Assembly: GCF_040412425.1 (NCBI RefSeq)
Contig: NC_089756.1
Span: 1,832,498-1,896,497, forward strand
Reading direction: 5' to 3'
DNA: 64,000 nucleotides
From: Macrobrachium rosenbergii
Taxonomy: Eukaryota > Arthropoda > Malacostraca > Decapoda > Palaemonidae
Below, in pieces: positions 48,420-60,206 of this stretch. Position 1 is the first letter of the stretch; every line of letters starts with the position of its first letter. The notes under the pieces were generated by a model, which saw only the letters and a program-made list of their open reading frames with translations, made no database searches and was not told the DNA's origin. The position numbers and the translations under genes were made by a program.

Positions 48420-48876
48420 GTCGAGTTTTTCTCTCTTTTTTTATATTATCAACTTGGATTTTTTCTAATAATTTACTTATGACATTCATTTGTTTTTCTT
48501 TGTAATATACTAAGCACTCAATGCACATGCAACCTTTTTCATGGGTACTCAAATCTGTGATTCCTTTTTTTCTATATTTCATAAAATTTCATATAATGTT
48601 TGTTAAACCATCTTTTCTTATGCTTTTGTTATTGCACAATTCTACAAAACCATCAATACATCCACATGTGTCTTCATGTACATGCCTTGTTTCATCTGCT
48701 CTTGTACCAATTACTGGTGATGGAGTAATCTCTTCTCTCTTGACATAGTCATTGTTATCTTTAACTTCAGTGTTTTGGATATCTGTATCCATAGGTTTTA
48801 CTATTTCTAAAGCATTAATTTCTTCTTGATTGATTAATTGTGGGTTATCTGGCATCACAACTACCACGGTCACCAA
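48420..48876 (-). pseudogene. LINE-X ORF1, C-terminal fragment
   Basis: The minus-strand frame 48589-48876 and its continuation have a Cys-rich stretch (HEDTCGCIDGF, then HEKGCMCIECL) and a basic helix-like end. They lie just 5' of ORF2, so they are taken as the end of ORF1. The N-terminal part with zinc knuckles is not seen upstream, where LINE-Y 3' sequence begins by about 49113. Confidence 0.55.
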
Positions 48877-49113
48877 TGCCGAATACTAAATGTGATCTTT
48901 TCACTTTTCTAGTATGTTATAAAAATTAAAATTAAAATTCTGCTAAACAGAACTACATATAAATTTGATTAAAAAGAAAAAACAAAAAGAAAACTAACTA
49001 AAATAAATAAATAAATATATAAAATTCTGCTAAAAAGAACTATTAATAAATTTGATACGATAAACAGTAAACTTAACAAAAAAATATATATATATACTAA
49101 GACAGCACAGCTG
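48877..49113 (-). other. Junction between LINE-X and the LINE-Y 3' end
   Basis: AT-rich DNA with a ~35-bp direct duplication (about 48937 and 49022, sharing AAAATTCTGCTAAA and AAATTTGAT) and (AAAT)n-like runs. It is probably the 3' untranslated tail of LINE-Y plus remnants of LINE-X. Confidence 0.45.
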
Positions 49114-50506
49114 TCAAATATATTTGAGAAGACCAGCTTCTTTGATAAAAGACGTAACATTATTAATACATATACTTTCTCCCAACAATTTTGCCATGCT
49201 ATAATTACCACCTGCTTCACTGCTATATGATAAAAAACGATTCCTAAGTTCCACTAGACTGGGACACTCAACCAGCAAATGCCTAACAGTCAGTGGAACC
49301 AAGCAATCGTCACAGAAGGGCTCATTCTCCCTATTCATTACAAAGCCGTGAGTTAAACGTGTATGGCCAATACATAATCTACACAATACAACCTCCCATT
49401 TCCTTGGCATTAGGTCATATTTCCAAGGGTGTGTCTGACTAGTGATTTCTTTCATTTTATTGGGGCCTACTCTGTCCCACTGAAGTGCCCATAATTGCTG
49501 GATGGATTTCCATATAATATGGAATGCATCACGATATGGAACAGGACATTTTCTGGGTATCAGAATTTGTGCTACTAATTTGGCTAGCTGGTCTGCCTTT
49601 TCATTTCCTGATATGTTCACATGGGCAGGAACCCAACAAAAAGAAACAATGCTTCCTCTATAATGGTGCAAGAAGATCCACTGCAAGATCTTCAACACTA
49701 AGGGATGATCAGCATTTAAGACTTCCAGGGACTCTAAGGCACTTTTTAGTCACAAAATATTGTGTAGCTAGACACTGGGAGTGTTGCAATATGTTCCAGT
49801 GCTACAAGATGAAATACAGCTCAGCTGTAAAGTTTGAAGCAACTGAAGGAAGCGCACCTCTTCGGTTAAAAGATTCACTAAAAACTCCATAACCAACGCC
49901 AGCATTGGATTTGGAACCATCGGTAAATATAAATCTTGTATCTATATGCTCTGAAGCATGCTCTAAAAATATTGCCCTCATTTCCTCATCAGATTTATCC
50001 CTCTTTGCTCCATTGAAGTACCTGCAGAATTTCACAGCAGGTAACTTCCAGACAGGAGTAGTGGGATACACAAAAGGAAGTACAGGGATTTTTCCAATAT
50101 TTGTATCCTCTAAAATTTTTTTAATTCTATAGCTAAAAGGAGCAGGATACCTTGGATGATTTTCACAAAAACAGTTAAAAATATTTCTGTTCGCCACAGC
50201 AAATGCCAGAGATTTGGGAAGTCTTTGCACTCTAAACCAGTATCGGAGTAATGATGAATGATGATAGAGTTCAAGGGGCATTTCTCCTGCATCAACTAGT
50301 GAACTAGATATTGGTGATGAACGAAAAGCTCCTGTGGCTATACGAATACCTAAGTGATGAACAGAATCTAAAATTTCTAAGTTAGATGAAGAGGCTGAAG
50401 AATATACTTCACAACCGTATGACAGCTTCGATAAGATTAAGGTTTTACGAAGCTTTAGTATAAGATTTCTACCAGCTCCCCAACTGGTGTGAGACAGCAC
50501 CTTCAA
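49114..50506 (-). pseudogene. LINE-Y ORF2: RT tail, RNase H and zinc tail
   Basis: The frame 49802-50506 carries the RT C-terminal region (SYGCEVYSSASSSNLEILD, GAFRSSPISSSLV) and the start of RNase H (FIFTDGSKSNAGVGYGVF, with catalytic Asp). The frame 49114-49698 carries FCWVPAHVNISGNEKADQLA and the zinc tail CDDCLVPLTVRHLLVEC. RNase H in a non-LTR ORF2 points to the I group of LINEs. One frameshift lies near 49750. Confidence 0.88.
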
Positions 50507-52119
50507 GATGTGTACAGCTTCTAGGCACTTTGCTTTGATGTTTGATATGGGGAACCCAAGTCATTCTGCTGTCAAAAACTAGGCTTAAGAAGCGCGCTTG
50601 TTCTACACATGGGATTCTATGGCCATACAAATAGAGGTCTGGCTCAGGATGTACTCCCCTGATCTGGCAGAAGTGGACAGCAGTGGTCTTGCTTACAGAG
50701 ATTTTAAAGCCCTGTTTCTCAGCTCAACTTGCTATTTTATTTATCGTTAATTGTAACTTTCTTTCGGCTACAGTCATCCGGGTGGCAGCAAAAGATATTG
50801 ACAGGTCATCCACAAATAACGTCTTTGAGACCTCTTTTGGAATAACAGATGTAACACTGTTTATGGCCAGAGCAAAAAGTGTTCCACTGAGAACACTGCC
50901 CTGGGGAACACCTTCTTCTTGGCACCTTTTCTCTGATAAAGTACTGCCAACTTTAACTTTAAAATACCTACAATGTAAAAATTATCTGACAAATAGAGGT
51001 AATTTTCCTCGTAGACCACTATTATGCATTGTCTTGAGAATTCCATGTCTCCAAGCAGTGGCATATGCCTTTTCTATATCAAAAAACACTGTCACGTGGT
51101 GTTGTTTGGAGGCAAATGCTTCACAGACAGAGGTTTCAAGTTGCAGTAAGATATCCAGTGTGGAGTGCATTTTTCGAAAGCCACACTGAGAAGGTGTTAA
51201 AATACTGTTGTGCTCTAAATACCATTAAAATACTGTTGTGCTCTAAATACCACATCAGCCTTACATTTACCATTTTTTCCATTAATTTACACAAACAGTA
51301 AGTTAACGCAATGGGGCGGTAACTTGCTGCATAGAGAGGATCTTTTCCAGGCTTAAGGAATGGTAACATGTTTGCCAATTCCCATATGCTAGGGTAGCTG
51401 CTTTCATCCCATATTCTATTGATAATGCTGATTATAAAAAGTTTTGTGTTCCTTGAAATGTGTTTAAACATTTCATAAGGAATCTCATCTCGGCCAGGTG
51501 CAGTGTTCTTGCTCCTGGCTAAAGCAGAATCAAATTCCCTTTCAGAAAAAGGCATATTGTAAGATTCACTTTTGTTTGATGACAAATCAAGTACCTGTTG
51601 TTCTTCCATCATTCTGAAATGATGTCCTGGGCAACTATCTGATTTTTCAGAGACTCGAGCAAAGTGTTCAGAAAATATATTACTAACTTCTGTGGCATCA
51701 GTGACATGATTATTATTTACTTTAAGTACTGGAGGAGGATTGGGTGTAAATTTACCCTGAATTTTTCTTGTTTTCTTCCAAATGCTGCTGACTGGTGTTC
51801 TGCTGTTAATAGAGAATACATATCCTGCCCATGATTGTCTTCTGGCAGCTTTCATAGCTTTTCAAAATCGTGCCCTACACTGTTTATAAGTGATGACATT
51901 ATCTACGGTGCGATGTCTACGGCACCTGGTCAATGATGGCCTTGTAGCTCCATGCGGCAGCCTTAATCCTTCTGACCACCATGGAACTGGCCGTCTCCTG
52001 AAAAGTCCTTTAGTTCGAGGAATTGAATACAAGCCTGCAGTATGGAAAGTTCCATTGAGTAGATCGATGGCATCATCTACACTTAGGAAGTCTTTAGCAT
52101 CCCCTTCCAACTCGCTCAA
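50507..52119 (-). pseudogene. LINE-Y ORF2: reverse transcriptase
   Basis: Frames 51862-52119 (EN-RT linker) and 51136-51855 (fingers, with LKPGKDPLYAASYRPIALTY and LMEKMVNVRLMWYL) lead to FFDIEKAYATAW, a QGSVLSGTLFALAI motif and FVDD at 50805-50816. A perfect 28-bp tandem duplication (51197-51252) breaks the frame in the middle. Several stops follow. It is better preserved than LINE-X. Confidence 0.88.
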
Positions 52120-52281
52120 ATTTTTGAATTTTTTCCAATTTGCTTTCTCTAAGCACCATTGTGGTGATCTTGGGATAGGTGGACCATCATTGGTGCTGAT
52201 TATAATTGGAGAATGGTCACTGGTATGCCAGTTATCACTTGTTCTCCAACTAAAATCAACACTGCAATTAGAGCTACAAAT

Positions 52282-52830
52282 TCAAAGGTCAATGTAGGAG
52301 ACAGTACCAGTCTGAATGTGATAATGGGTAGGTTCTCCAGTATTAAGAAGGCCTATATCTTCATTTTCTACAATAGATGCCATCATATTCCCTTTTTGGT
52401 TTGATGTTACATCTTCCCACAATGGATGTCTGCTGTTGAAGTCACCAAGAAGAAGAAATGGCTCTGGTAGTTGCCACATTAAGGATATTAAGTCCTCTCA
52501 GGAGACATGACTATTGGGTGGAATGTAAAGGGAACATATAGTATATTGCCTTCTTAAATTAATCTGTACAGCCACAGCTTGAAGTGGAGTATTTAGTTTT
52601 ACTTTGTAGTGTGGAGTATCTCGACGGATGTAGATGAGGGATCGACCGTGATTTCCCACTTCCAAATCAAATTCAGTTCTGAAGTGAACATATTCCCTAG
52701 GACAAGGGGTATATTCACCTAGCATGGTCTCTTGCAAACATACCCCAACAGGAGAATGCTCATAGAGCAAAAGCTTCACTTCCTCATACTTTGCTCAGAG
52801 TCCCTGACAGTTCCACTGAATTATGGAAGT
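52282..52830 (-). pseudogene. LINE-Y ORF2: endonuclease
   Basis: From the ORF2 start the minus strand reads IIQWNCQGL, then TGA where Arg is usual, then LLLYEHSPVGVCLQET with the catalytic Glu, RRQYTICSLYIPP, and PFLLLGDFNSRHPLW (52282-52479). This is the apurinic-like endonuclease that nicks target DNA. A stop near 52497 and a shift near 52280 break it. It begins just after ORF1 ends. Confidence 0.87.
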
Positions 52831-52834
52831 GAAT

Positions 52835-54037
52835 TTATTTCTGTCTGGGACCATCAGTATGGTTCCTTTTTACAAGATTGGGAGGGTTCTTTTTTCTACT
52901 TGGGGAAGGCAATTTAATGGGCAGTTCTGTTGGCTTCTTGGGGGGAATAACCACCTTGAAAGAGCCAACATCCTTTCCTTCAGTGTCTTTGACACTGAGG
53001 GGTTTTTTAGTTTCTTTTCTCTCCGTCTCAATCGAGACGAAGAGAGCAGAAGAGACCTCCTCATCTATTCTGCTATTGCTGGCAGTAGCCAGCTCTGCCT
53101 TTAAAGAGGCAGAAGCACCAGCAAGGACTGGCACTGGGGGACCAGCATCTACTGGTCTGTCCTCCAAAGAGGAGTTGGCACCAACAGAAACTGGCACCGG
53201 GCCAGCGAGTGCTGGCCCCGCCTCCAAAGAGGCAGGTGGTGGAGGGTGTGTCTCAACTGACACTTTAATTTTTCTTAGCTCTATGTTGACGTCTTCCTGG
53301 TTGGTTCTACTGAACCTTGTCTTCACATTACCATCATCAATAGATTCTGATGAATCTGTTAGGCGTCTTTTCAGTGATTCTTTTTTTGACTCTACCTTTG
53401 TGCTTCTTATTTTGGTTAGTTTATTTGTCTCTTTCTGTTGGTTTCTGAGTTTTGCTACTGCTGAGGCAAAACTTGGACCTGGTCTTACAATCTTAGCTTT
53501 TGCTTTCTCTCTTGCTTCCTTAAATGTTATCCTTTCAATCTCTCTTAACGCCTGAATTTCTTTTTCAAATAAATATATATCACACTGCTGAGATGATGAT
53601 GCATGTCCCTCACCACAGTGAACACATTTAGGTTCCCTTGTGCACATACCATGCTCATCATCTCCACAGTTGACACAAACTCCTGGATTTTCTTGTATTT
53701 TGGACCGGCACATCTGAAGGGTGTGTCCGAAACATTGGCAGTGGAAACATCTGGGCCTCGGATGTACTGTTTTATTTTGTATCTATGCCAGGCTGCAGAG
53801 ACATACTCTGGGAGTCTTAAAGTACTGAATGTCAATATTAAGGTAGGTTGAAGTATCCGATCTCTATCCACCTTCTTTATGATCCTGTTCACCTTAATTA
53901 CACCCTGATCTTTCAGTTCATTTGCAAGTTTCTCCTCAGAGAAACCCATTAGCTGAGGGGCATAAATCAAACCCTTGCTGAGTTCAAGCTGGAGTGGGGA
54001 GTGCACTCCACTGTAACTCCCGCAAGGGCCAACAAAC
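52835..54037 (-). pseudogene. LINE-Y ORF1, C-terminal part with zinc knuckles
   Basis: The frame resumes at the DIRS-E left junction (codon FVGP after the shared AT). Near 53765 a one-base shift moves it into the frame 52835-53713. There it shows a CX2CX4HX4C knuckle (CFHCQCFGHTLQMC) and two further Cys/His clusters (CVNC..., CVHCGEGHASSSQQC), then a charged, Pro/Ala-rich C-terminus (about 53070-53270). ORF1 proteins of this kind bind LINE RNA. Confidence 0.85.
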
Positions 54038-54063
54038 ATGGTATTTTTATAATAAAATAAGGT

Positions 54064-54225
54064 TTCACACATACTTACCGAACAATTACATAGCTATACC
54101 TTACCTTAACGGCAGTCGAAATCCCAAATTTCTCAGCGCTAACGGCGCTGCTGACATGTAGGTGACACGACCCCGCCCACTTTCGGGGATCCCCGGTACT
54201 ACTGTGCTTTACATGACAATTCGTT
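54064..54225. repeat. DIRS-E left terminal inverted repeat
   Basis: It matches the reverse complement of 60036-60203 with few differences, apart from a short indel near the outer end. The first ~25 bp (54038-54063) are unique to this end and are copied in the internal complementary region. Confidence 0.92.
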
Positions 54226-54268
54226 GAGCTGCCCCATCCATCTGTGGGGAGGAGGGAGGGCTTTAATC

Positions 54269-54357
54269 ATGTAATTGTTCGGTAAGTATGTGTGAAACCT
54301 TATTTTATTATAAAAATACCATTTTCACACATGAAACTTACCGAACAATTACATAGC
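54269..54357. repeat. DIRS-E internal complementary region
   Basis: Bases 54269-54320 are the reverse complement of the left terminus (54038-54088), and 54321-54357 match the right terminus read on the minus strand. The two are joined through AT. This is the circle-junction template by which DIRS elements complete and join their ends. It lies just past the 3' end of the recombinase region in minus orientation. Confidence 0.92.
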
Positions 54358-54804
54358 TGAATCCACATTACGCGGATGGTGGGTATATGGACTTTTAATA
54401 CAAATAAGAAAAAGCTCACATTGCAATAATGTTGTAGTACCTTACCTCGTGAGAGAGCAGCTGCAGGAGAATGCTGCCTCTGGTCGGCGCTCTCATCACT
54501 TGTAGGGAACGTGACAGTAGTGGTCAGGATCGTTCCTACTAATAGTGGGTATTCTGCAACCATGGAGGTTCACTGATGATTGATCAGAATGAAATAATAT
54601 TCGCCCTTGCCCTAGGCTATGACCAGATTAAAAAGCAATCAAAGACCATCACCTACACATAACCATAAAAAATAAACCAAACCCTACCATAAAAACAGGA
54701 GGGTACTCCTGGTACCGTGTACCCCCAGGCTTCCCCAAATCTCGACCACCTTCTAATCAAGACGAAGAGATAGTCAAAAGGAAAGGGAATTGGACCAAAT
54801 CCCC

Positions 54805-56001
54805 CTATGCTTCCTTTCTCAACACCATGCCCATCACCGACAAAGGTCCTAAACGACAACACTTATCAAACGTTGCTTCCACATCCTTCAGGTAATGGAG
54901 AGCAAAAACCGATCTCGACCTCCAGAACGTAGCTTGCAGAATAGATGCTAGTGACGTATTATGTCTAAAAGCCATGGAAGTCGCTACCGCTCTAACTTCG
55001 TGGGCTTTAACTTTACACACCTGTAGAGTCTGATCTCTTACTGACGTGTGTGCTTCCTGAATCAGGCTCCTTAAAAAGAACGAAATTGCGTTCTTAGACA
55101 TAGGACAGTTCGGATCTTTAACCGAACACCACAATCGGTTCGAACTTCCTCTCAAAGCCTCTGTTCTATGAAGATAAAATTTAAGTGCTCTCACCGGACA
55201 CAAAGAGCGTTCTTCGTCCTCTTCTCCTATTACTCCTGACAGGCTTTGAATGGAGAAGAAACGAGGCCATGGTCTCGAAGGATCTTCATTCTTCGCTAAA
55301 AAATCCTGAGTATAGGCACACACAGCTTCGTCTTGTGTGAATCCTATCTCTTTACTCATTGCCTGCAGCTCGCTGATTCTACCAGCTGAGGCTAAGGCGA
55401 CTAAGAATAACGTCTTCTTAGTAAGATCCTTCAAAGAAGCCGAATTAGGAGGTTCAAAATTTGGCTTAGAGAGCCAGGACAATACTACGTCTAAATTCCA
55501 GTCCACTAAACCTGGCCTCCTTGTCCTAGAGGACTCAAAAGATTTAATCAAGTCACTGATGTCCGAGTTATTGGATATATCTAAGCTTCTATGTTTAAAA
55601 ACTGACGCTAACATGGATCTATATCCTTTTATTGTTGAAGTTGATAACTTCCTAACGTCTCTCAGATATATTAGGAAGTTTGCTATCTCTTGTATAGAGG
55701 TTTTAGAAGAAGTTGTGTGACTTTCTCTGCACCAGTTTCTAAAAACTCCCCATTTTGACTGATAGAGTTTGGCCGAGGAGACTCTTCTACAGTTAGCAAT
55801 AGCCTCTGCCGCTCTTCTTGAAAAACCTTTCGCTCTAACCAGGTCCCAGACAGTCTGAATCCTGTCAGAGCGAGATACGACAACCCTTGGTGATTTCTGT
55901 CGAAATGGGGGTGTTTGAGTAGCGATGGAATTTGAGGCAGAAGCCTGGGGAAGTCTACTAACATCCTCAGGAGATCCGGGAACCACTCCTTTCTGGGCCA
56001 A
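54805..56001 (-). CDS. DIRS-E tyrosine recombinase
   Basis: An uninterrupted 398-codon frame. The N-terminal core-binding part is at about residues 50-175 and the catalytic part follows. The catalytic residues can be seen: Arg in LASAGRISELQA, His-X-X-Arg in VKAHEVRAVATS and the nucleophile Tyr in FALHYLKDV. It catalyses integration of the circular cDNA without target duplication. The frame is the best preserved in the element. The true start may lie further upstream in the frame after RNase H, since MAQKG is only the first Met of this stretch. Confidence 0.9.
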   Translation of the reverse strand: MAQKGVVPGSPEDVSRLPQASASNSIATQTPPFRQKSPRVVVSRSDRIQTVWDLVRAKGFSRRAAEAIANCRRVSSAKLYQSKWGVFRNWCRESHTTSSKTSIQEIANFLIYLRDVRKLSTSTIKGYRSMLASVFKHRSLDISNNSDISDLIKSFESSRTRRPGLVDWNLDVVLSWLSKPNFEPPNSASLKDLTKKTLFLVALASAGRISELQAMSKEIGFTQDEAVCAYTQDFLAKNEDPSRPWPRFFSIQSLSGVIGEEDEERSLCPVRALKFYLHRTEALRGSSNRLWCSVKDPNCPMSKNAISFFLRSLIQEAHTSVRDQTLQVCKVKAHEVRAVATSMAFRHNTSLASILQATFWRSRSVFALHYLKDVEATFDKCCRLGPLSVMGMVLRKEA

Positions 56002-57813
56002 AAAGGAGCTATTAGAGTCATCGTAACATTCTGGTGACTCTGGAACTTGTTTAATACCTCTCTGATCATTGTAAATGGTGGAAATGCATAAACATTTAGT
56101 CCTGACCAGTCGAGAAGCATTGCATCCGTTTTCCGGAACCGGAGAACAGAAAAGAGGAAGTCTGTTGTCCCTGGACGTTGCAAAGAGGTCTATTGCTGGT
56201 TGTCCTCACAACCGCCATAGATCCTGACAAACTCTGATATCCAGTGTCCACTCCATCTGTAGAACTTGATGCGAACGACTGAGTTCGTCTGCTAGCACGT
56301 TGAGCTTCCCTTGCACGTACCTGGGGAAGAGGGTCACTTTGTGCGAATTCGCCCACAGAAGAAGATGCTCCGTCATTCTGTACAGGGAGAACGAATGTGT
56401 CCCTCCCGATTCCTTATGTATGACAGCGCTGTGGTGTTGTCCGAAAACACCGCAACCTTCTTCCCTTCGACTAGAGGGGTGAAACTTTGAAGCCCAAGAA
56501 AAATTGCTTTCAGCTCCTTTATGTTGATATGAAGACCTCTCTCCTGATCCGTCCAGATGCCTGATGTCCTCTCTTTCCCCAACAGGGCTCCCCATCCTGA
56601 GTCCGATGCGTCGGCATACATTTCTAGCTCTGGGTTCGCTGTTTCGAGGGACAAACCCTCCTGAGCTCTTTCCTCCGACAACCACCAACGAAGATCTTCC
56701 TTGATTTCCTCGGAGATTGGAATAACAGTCGAATCCGGTTGAATCTTCCGATCCCAACTGGCCTTTAGGTAGAATTGCAGCGTCCTCATGTGAAGACGAC
56801 CAAGAGTAATAAATGTCTCCACCAAAGCAAGAGTCCCCAGCAGGCTCATCCACTCCAGAGCCGTGCAGGACGTGCAGTTTAACAGCTTCCGTACAGTCGC
56901 AAGGAGAGACTCTATTCTCCTCGTGGACAGAAAAACCCGAAAAGCTTGTGAGTCCAGAATCATCCCCAAATAGGGAATCCTCTGACTCGGTACTAACTGT
57001 GACTTGTCTAAATTCATTAATAATCCCAGCTGTTGTGTTAATATTAGTGTCCGATTTAAATCCCTCACACACTGGAGACTGGAGTCGGACCTTAGAAGCC
57101 AGTCGTCCAGATAAAAGGCAATATTGATTCCCATCAAATGTAACCATCGACTTACCGGGGCCAGGACTCGAGTAAATACTTGTGGGGCTGTCGAAAGTCC
57201 GAAACAGAGCGCTCTGAACTGATAAACTCTGCCGTTGAAAACGAACCGTAGATATTTCCTGGAGATCCAATGAATAGGTACATGGAAATATGCATCTTTC
57301 ATGTCCAGTGACACCATCCAGTCTCCTGGTCGAAGAGCTGACATGACCGACCGGTTGGTTTCCATACGAAACTTCGTCTTCAGAACAAAGATATTGAGTG
57401 CACTCACAGGCCCCCGATAACTTGGGAACTACGAACAGCCTGTTGTAAAAGCCCGGTGAGATGTCTTCCACTATTTCTATGGCGTTCTTGGAAATCAGGG
57501 CTTCTACTTCCTTGGCAAGAGCCAAAGCTCTTTCTGATCCCTGCGAGTATGCTGTCAAGGCGATGGGAATACTCTACAGCGGTGGATCTTGCACAAACGG
57601 GATCATATAACCTTCCCTTAATACTGTGATCACCCACTGTTCTGCCCCTCTTCGACTCCATTCTTGCCAAAATAGGTGGAGTCTTGCTCCTACAGGTGTG
57701 TGAGGGTGAAATTCTCTACTTTTCCGACTGTCTAGAGGGTGGTTTCTTACTGGCTGTGACTTGTGGATGCAAATTAGTCCTTGGTCTGGGTTGCCATCTA
57801 GTCTTTCCCCCAC
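56002..57813 (-). pseudogene. DIRS-E reverse transcriptase and RNase H
   Basis: The pol frame 57574-57813 has a TAG, then continues (57558), shifts near 57405 into the frame 56373-57407 and shifts back near 56390. RT motifs: FVVPKLSG, VSLDMKDAYFHVPIH with Asp, CFGLSTAPQVF and FYLDDWLL. RNase H: MYADASDSGWGALLG, INIKELKAIFLGL and VFSDNTTALSYI. After RNase H comes the AIDLFATSRDNRLPLF segment typical of DIRS pol, which ends near 56050. The two frameshifts compensate one another. Confidence 0.9.
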
Positions 57814-59883
57814 GAAAAGGTTGCTTCTGAAGAGGCGATCCTTTAGCTCCTGTAGGCGGTGTCTCCTTGGTGCATCGCGTCGACGAACGAATCAACAAGT
57901 CGTTGGTAGATTTTTTCTCCAAATCAGAGAGAACCTGCTGAATAACCTGTTCCGGGAATAAATGCGACTTACATAAAGGCGCAAACATGAGAGCAGACTT
58001 CTGGTTAGAAGTGACTCCCTTGGAGGCGAAAGAGCACCAAAGTTCTCTCTTCTTAAGGACGCCCAGAGTAAAAAGAGATGCAAGTTCCCCTGAGCCATCC
58101 CTGACTGCCTTGTCGGTACATGATAATACATCAAGCCAGTCTGTCGCTAAGCTATCCTCCAGTGATTGACAATCCTCTATTTTCCTCGCTAATGCAGCAA
58201 TAGTCCAATCTAAGAAGCTGAAAACTTCTATTACCTTAAAAAGATTCTTAATCAGGTGGTCGAAATCGGGGGAAGCGAAGAAAATTTTCGCAGACGAAAA
58301 CGCTGTCCTTCTGTTAGCGTCCACCAGACCTGAGAAATCCCCTTGGGAGGAGGCAGCGACTCCCAAAGAGGGTAATTCTCCCGTAGCGTAAAATTTATAT
58401 GTCTTCTGTAACTTGGACGGTGGAACATCGAAGGCGGCTTTACCAAATTCCCTCTTCTTCTCCAGCCACTTCTCCACTTCTTTAAAGGCTCTTTTAGCCG
58501 ACCGCAAAGCACTAGTTTAGGTAGACTCGCCAAAAGTACTTTCCTATCCTTAACAAAGGTGGAAGGAGGAGAAGACGGAGGTGCTGGTTCGAATTCCGGA
58601 TAAGAAGCCAATAAAAACTTCATCAAGCTGGAGTAAGCCGAAGCCGCTTTCGATTCTTGTTCTGACTGATCCTCTCCATCCGACATTGTCGACTGCTTGG
58701 CTTCTTCCTCAGTACAAGCCTTAACTTTCTTCAACGACTTAATTAAGTCCTGAAGCTGCCTTAACGGTTCCAGAAAAGCTTCATCTTTGTTGTTCGCATC
58801 ATCTCCTGATGGTGCGAGCGAAGGAGACAACCTTCTTGATGATAACTTGCGAGTCAAATTCTCTCTCTCGTCAGCTGGCGAACGAGTCGAAAATCTCCTT
58901 GTTCCAGTCGGTGAGGCGTAACTATGCGAGTCCGACACTGATACCTCGCGAGATCGCTTGCGGACAGTGCCCGAACCTCTACTAGGCGAAAGATACACCG
59001 GGTTCTTCCAAAAGCTACACGAGGGTTGAGGAGACTTTTCCCTCCCTCTCTTCACAGGTGATGACGAGCTATCCAATGGCACTGCGCTCCTTTTCAACGG
59101 GCGTGACACTTCACTCCACTTCTTTCGCCTGGGATCAGGCGAACACACTTCCGAGTCCGACGACAAACCTACACCAGACACATCTACATCTTTCCAATGG
59201 TGTCTATTCACCATAATCGAGTCGAAATTCATGACTGAATCAACAGCCGCCCATGGGCAAACCCCTCCAGTCTCCCTTCGACGCACGGTATGTCTTCTCC
59301 CAGGTGCTGGGGAGCGGGACAGTGACCTCGGTCTAGGAGACATGGAGGGACGGACAGCCACCTCCTCGGATACGACACTAACACTTTTCACCTCACTAGA
59401 CTTTACAAATTCACAAAACGATGTACCTAAATCCATGACAGACTTAGCAAGCAGCTCAAATTTCCTATCCATCTTATTTTCTAATTAGGCAAAGGTGTCA
59501 GAATCAGAAGCATGGGGAACCTGAGCCGGAGTAAGATGTAATGAAGTAGGAGGACTATCAATAGGAGAGACGTTAGACAAAATAGGAGAAGACAAAGCGG
59601 GCTTCTTTGCCTCTAACGGCAAAGGAGTAGACTCTAATCTAGCCCTACTATCTGCCCTAATGGCTGCCTTTCTTTTCCTATCTTTCTCCATTTTATCAAG
59701 GCAAGATAAAAAACTCTTCCATCCTTGATCATCCAGATCTTTACATTCACTACATGTACGCTCTTTAGTACACTCTTGCCCCCTACATTTTACGCACTTT
59801 GAGTGTGGATCATAACATAATTTGGCTAATCTAGTTTTGCAGCCTTCGCTGCAAAACCTAACAGATGAACCTGAATCTGACAT
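57716..59883 (-). pseudogene. DIRS-E gag
   Basis: The ATG at 59883 starts a Cys-rich N-terminus (CSEGCKTRLAKLCYDP, CVKCRGQEC, CSEC). An in-frame TAA lies near 59487. The frame continues 59472 to about 58510 with Ser/Arg-rich sequence, then shifts to the frame 57716-58507, the structured Gag-like half. The basic end (KGSPLQKQPFRGGKTRW) overlaps the pol start in another frame. The N-terminal Cys cluster is a possible zinc-binding unit. Confidence 0.8.
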
Positions 59884-60035
59884 AACTTACAGCTAATCAG
59901 ATAAAGAAAACAGCTATGCCGTCAGACACAAACAACAACCAAGAAAATTGTACTTCACCAAATCGGATGTCAAACAAAATGACGAACAGTTGACTGCAGC
60001 GAAAATCCACAGGTGTTTCACCGTGGGCGGCAGGA

Positions 60036-60203
60036 AACGAATTGTCATGTAAAGCACAGTAGTACCGGGGATCCCCGAAAGTGGGCGGGGTCGTGTCACC
60101 TACACGTCAGCAGCGCCGTTAGCGCCGAGAAATTTGGGATTTCGACTGCCGTTAAGGTAAGAAGCGTATAGCTATGTAATTGTTCGGTAAGTTTCATGTG
60201 TGA
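60036..60203. repeat. DIRS-E right terminal inverted repeat
   Basis: It matches the left repeat 54064-54225 in inverse orientation, over 160 bp with a few substitutions. Its outermost bases TTTCATGTGTGAAA differ from the left end, as usual for DIRS termini, and are represented in the internal complementary region. Confidence 0.92.
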
Positions 60204-60206
60204 AAT

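Larger units (their letters stand above)
54038..60206 (-). mobile_element. DIRS-E: complete DIRS-type tyrosine-recombinase retrotransposon
   Basis: It is about 6.17 kb with terminal inverted repeats, an internal complementary region near the 3' end, gag, RT/RNase H and a tyrosine recombinase in that order on the minus strand. DIRS elements have no integrase and no target duplication; the recombinase inserts a circular intermediate. Here both ends share only an AT dinucleotide with the target, as expected. It interrupts LINE-Y ORF1. Gag and pol have one stop each and a few frameshifts; the recombinase frame is open. Confidence 0.95.

Noticed and set aside
54300..54862. Short minus-strand ORFs downstream of the DIRS recombinase
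   Set aside because: They cover the ICR and 3' non-coding DNA of DIRS-E and have no domain.
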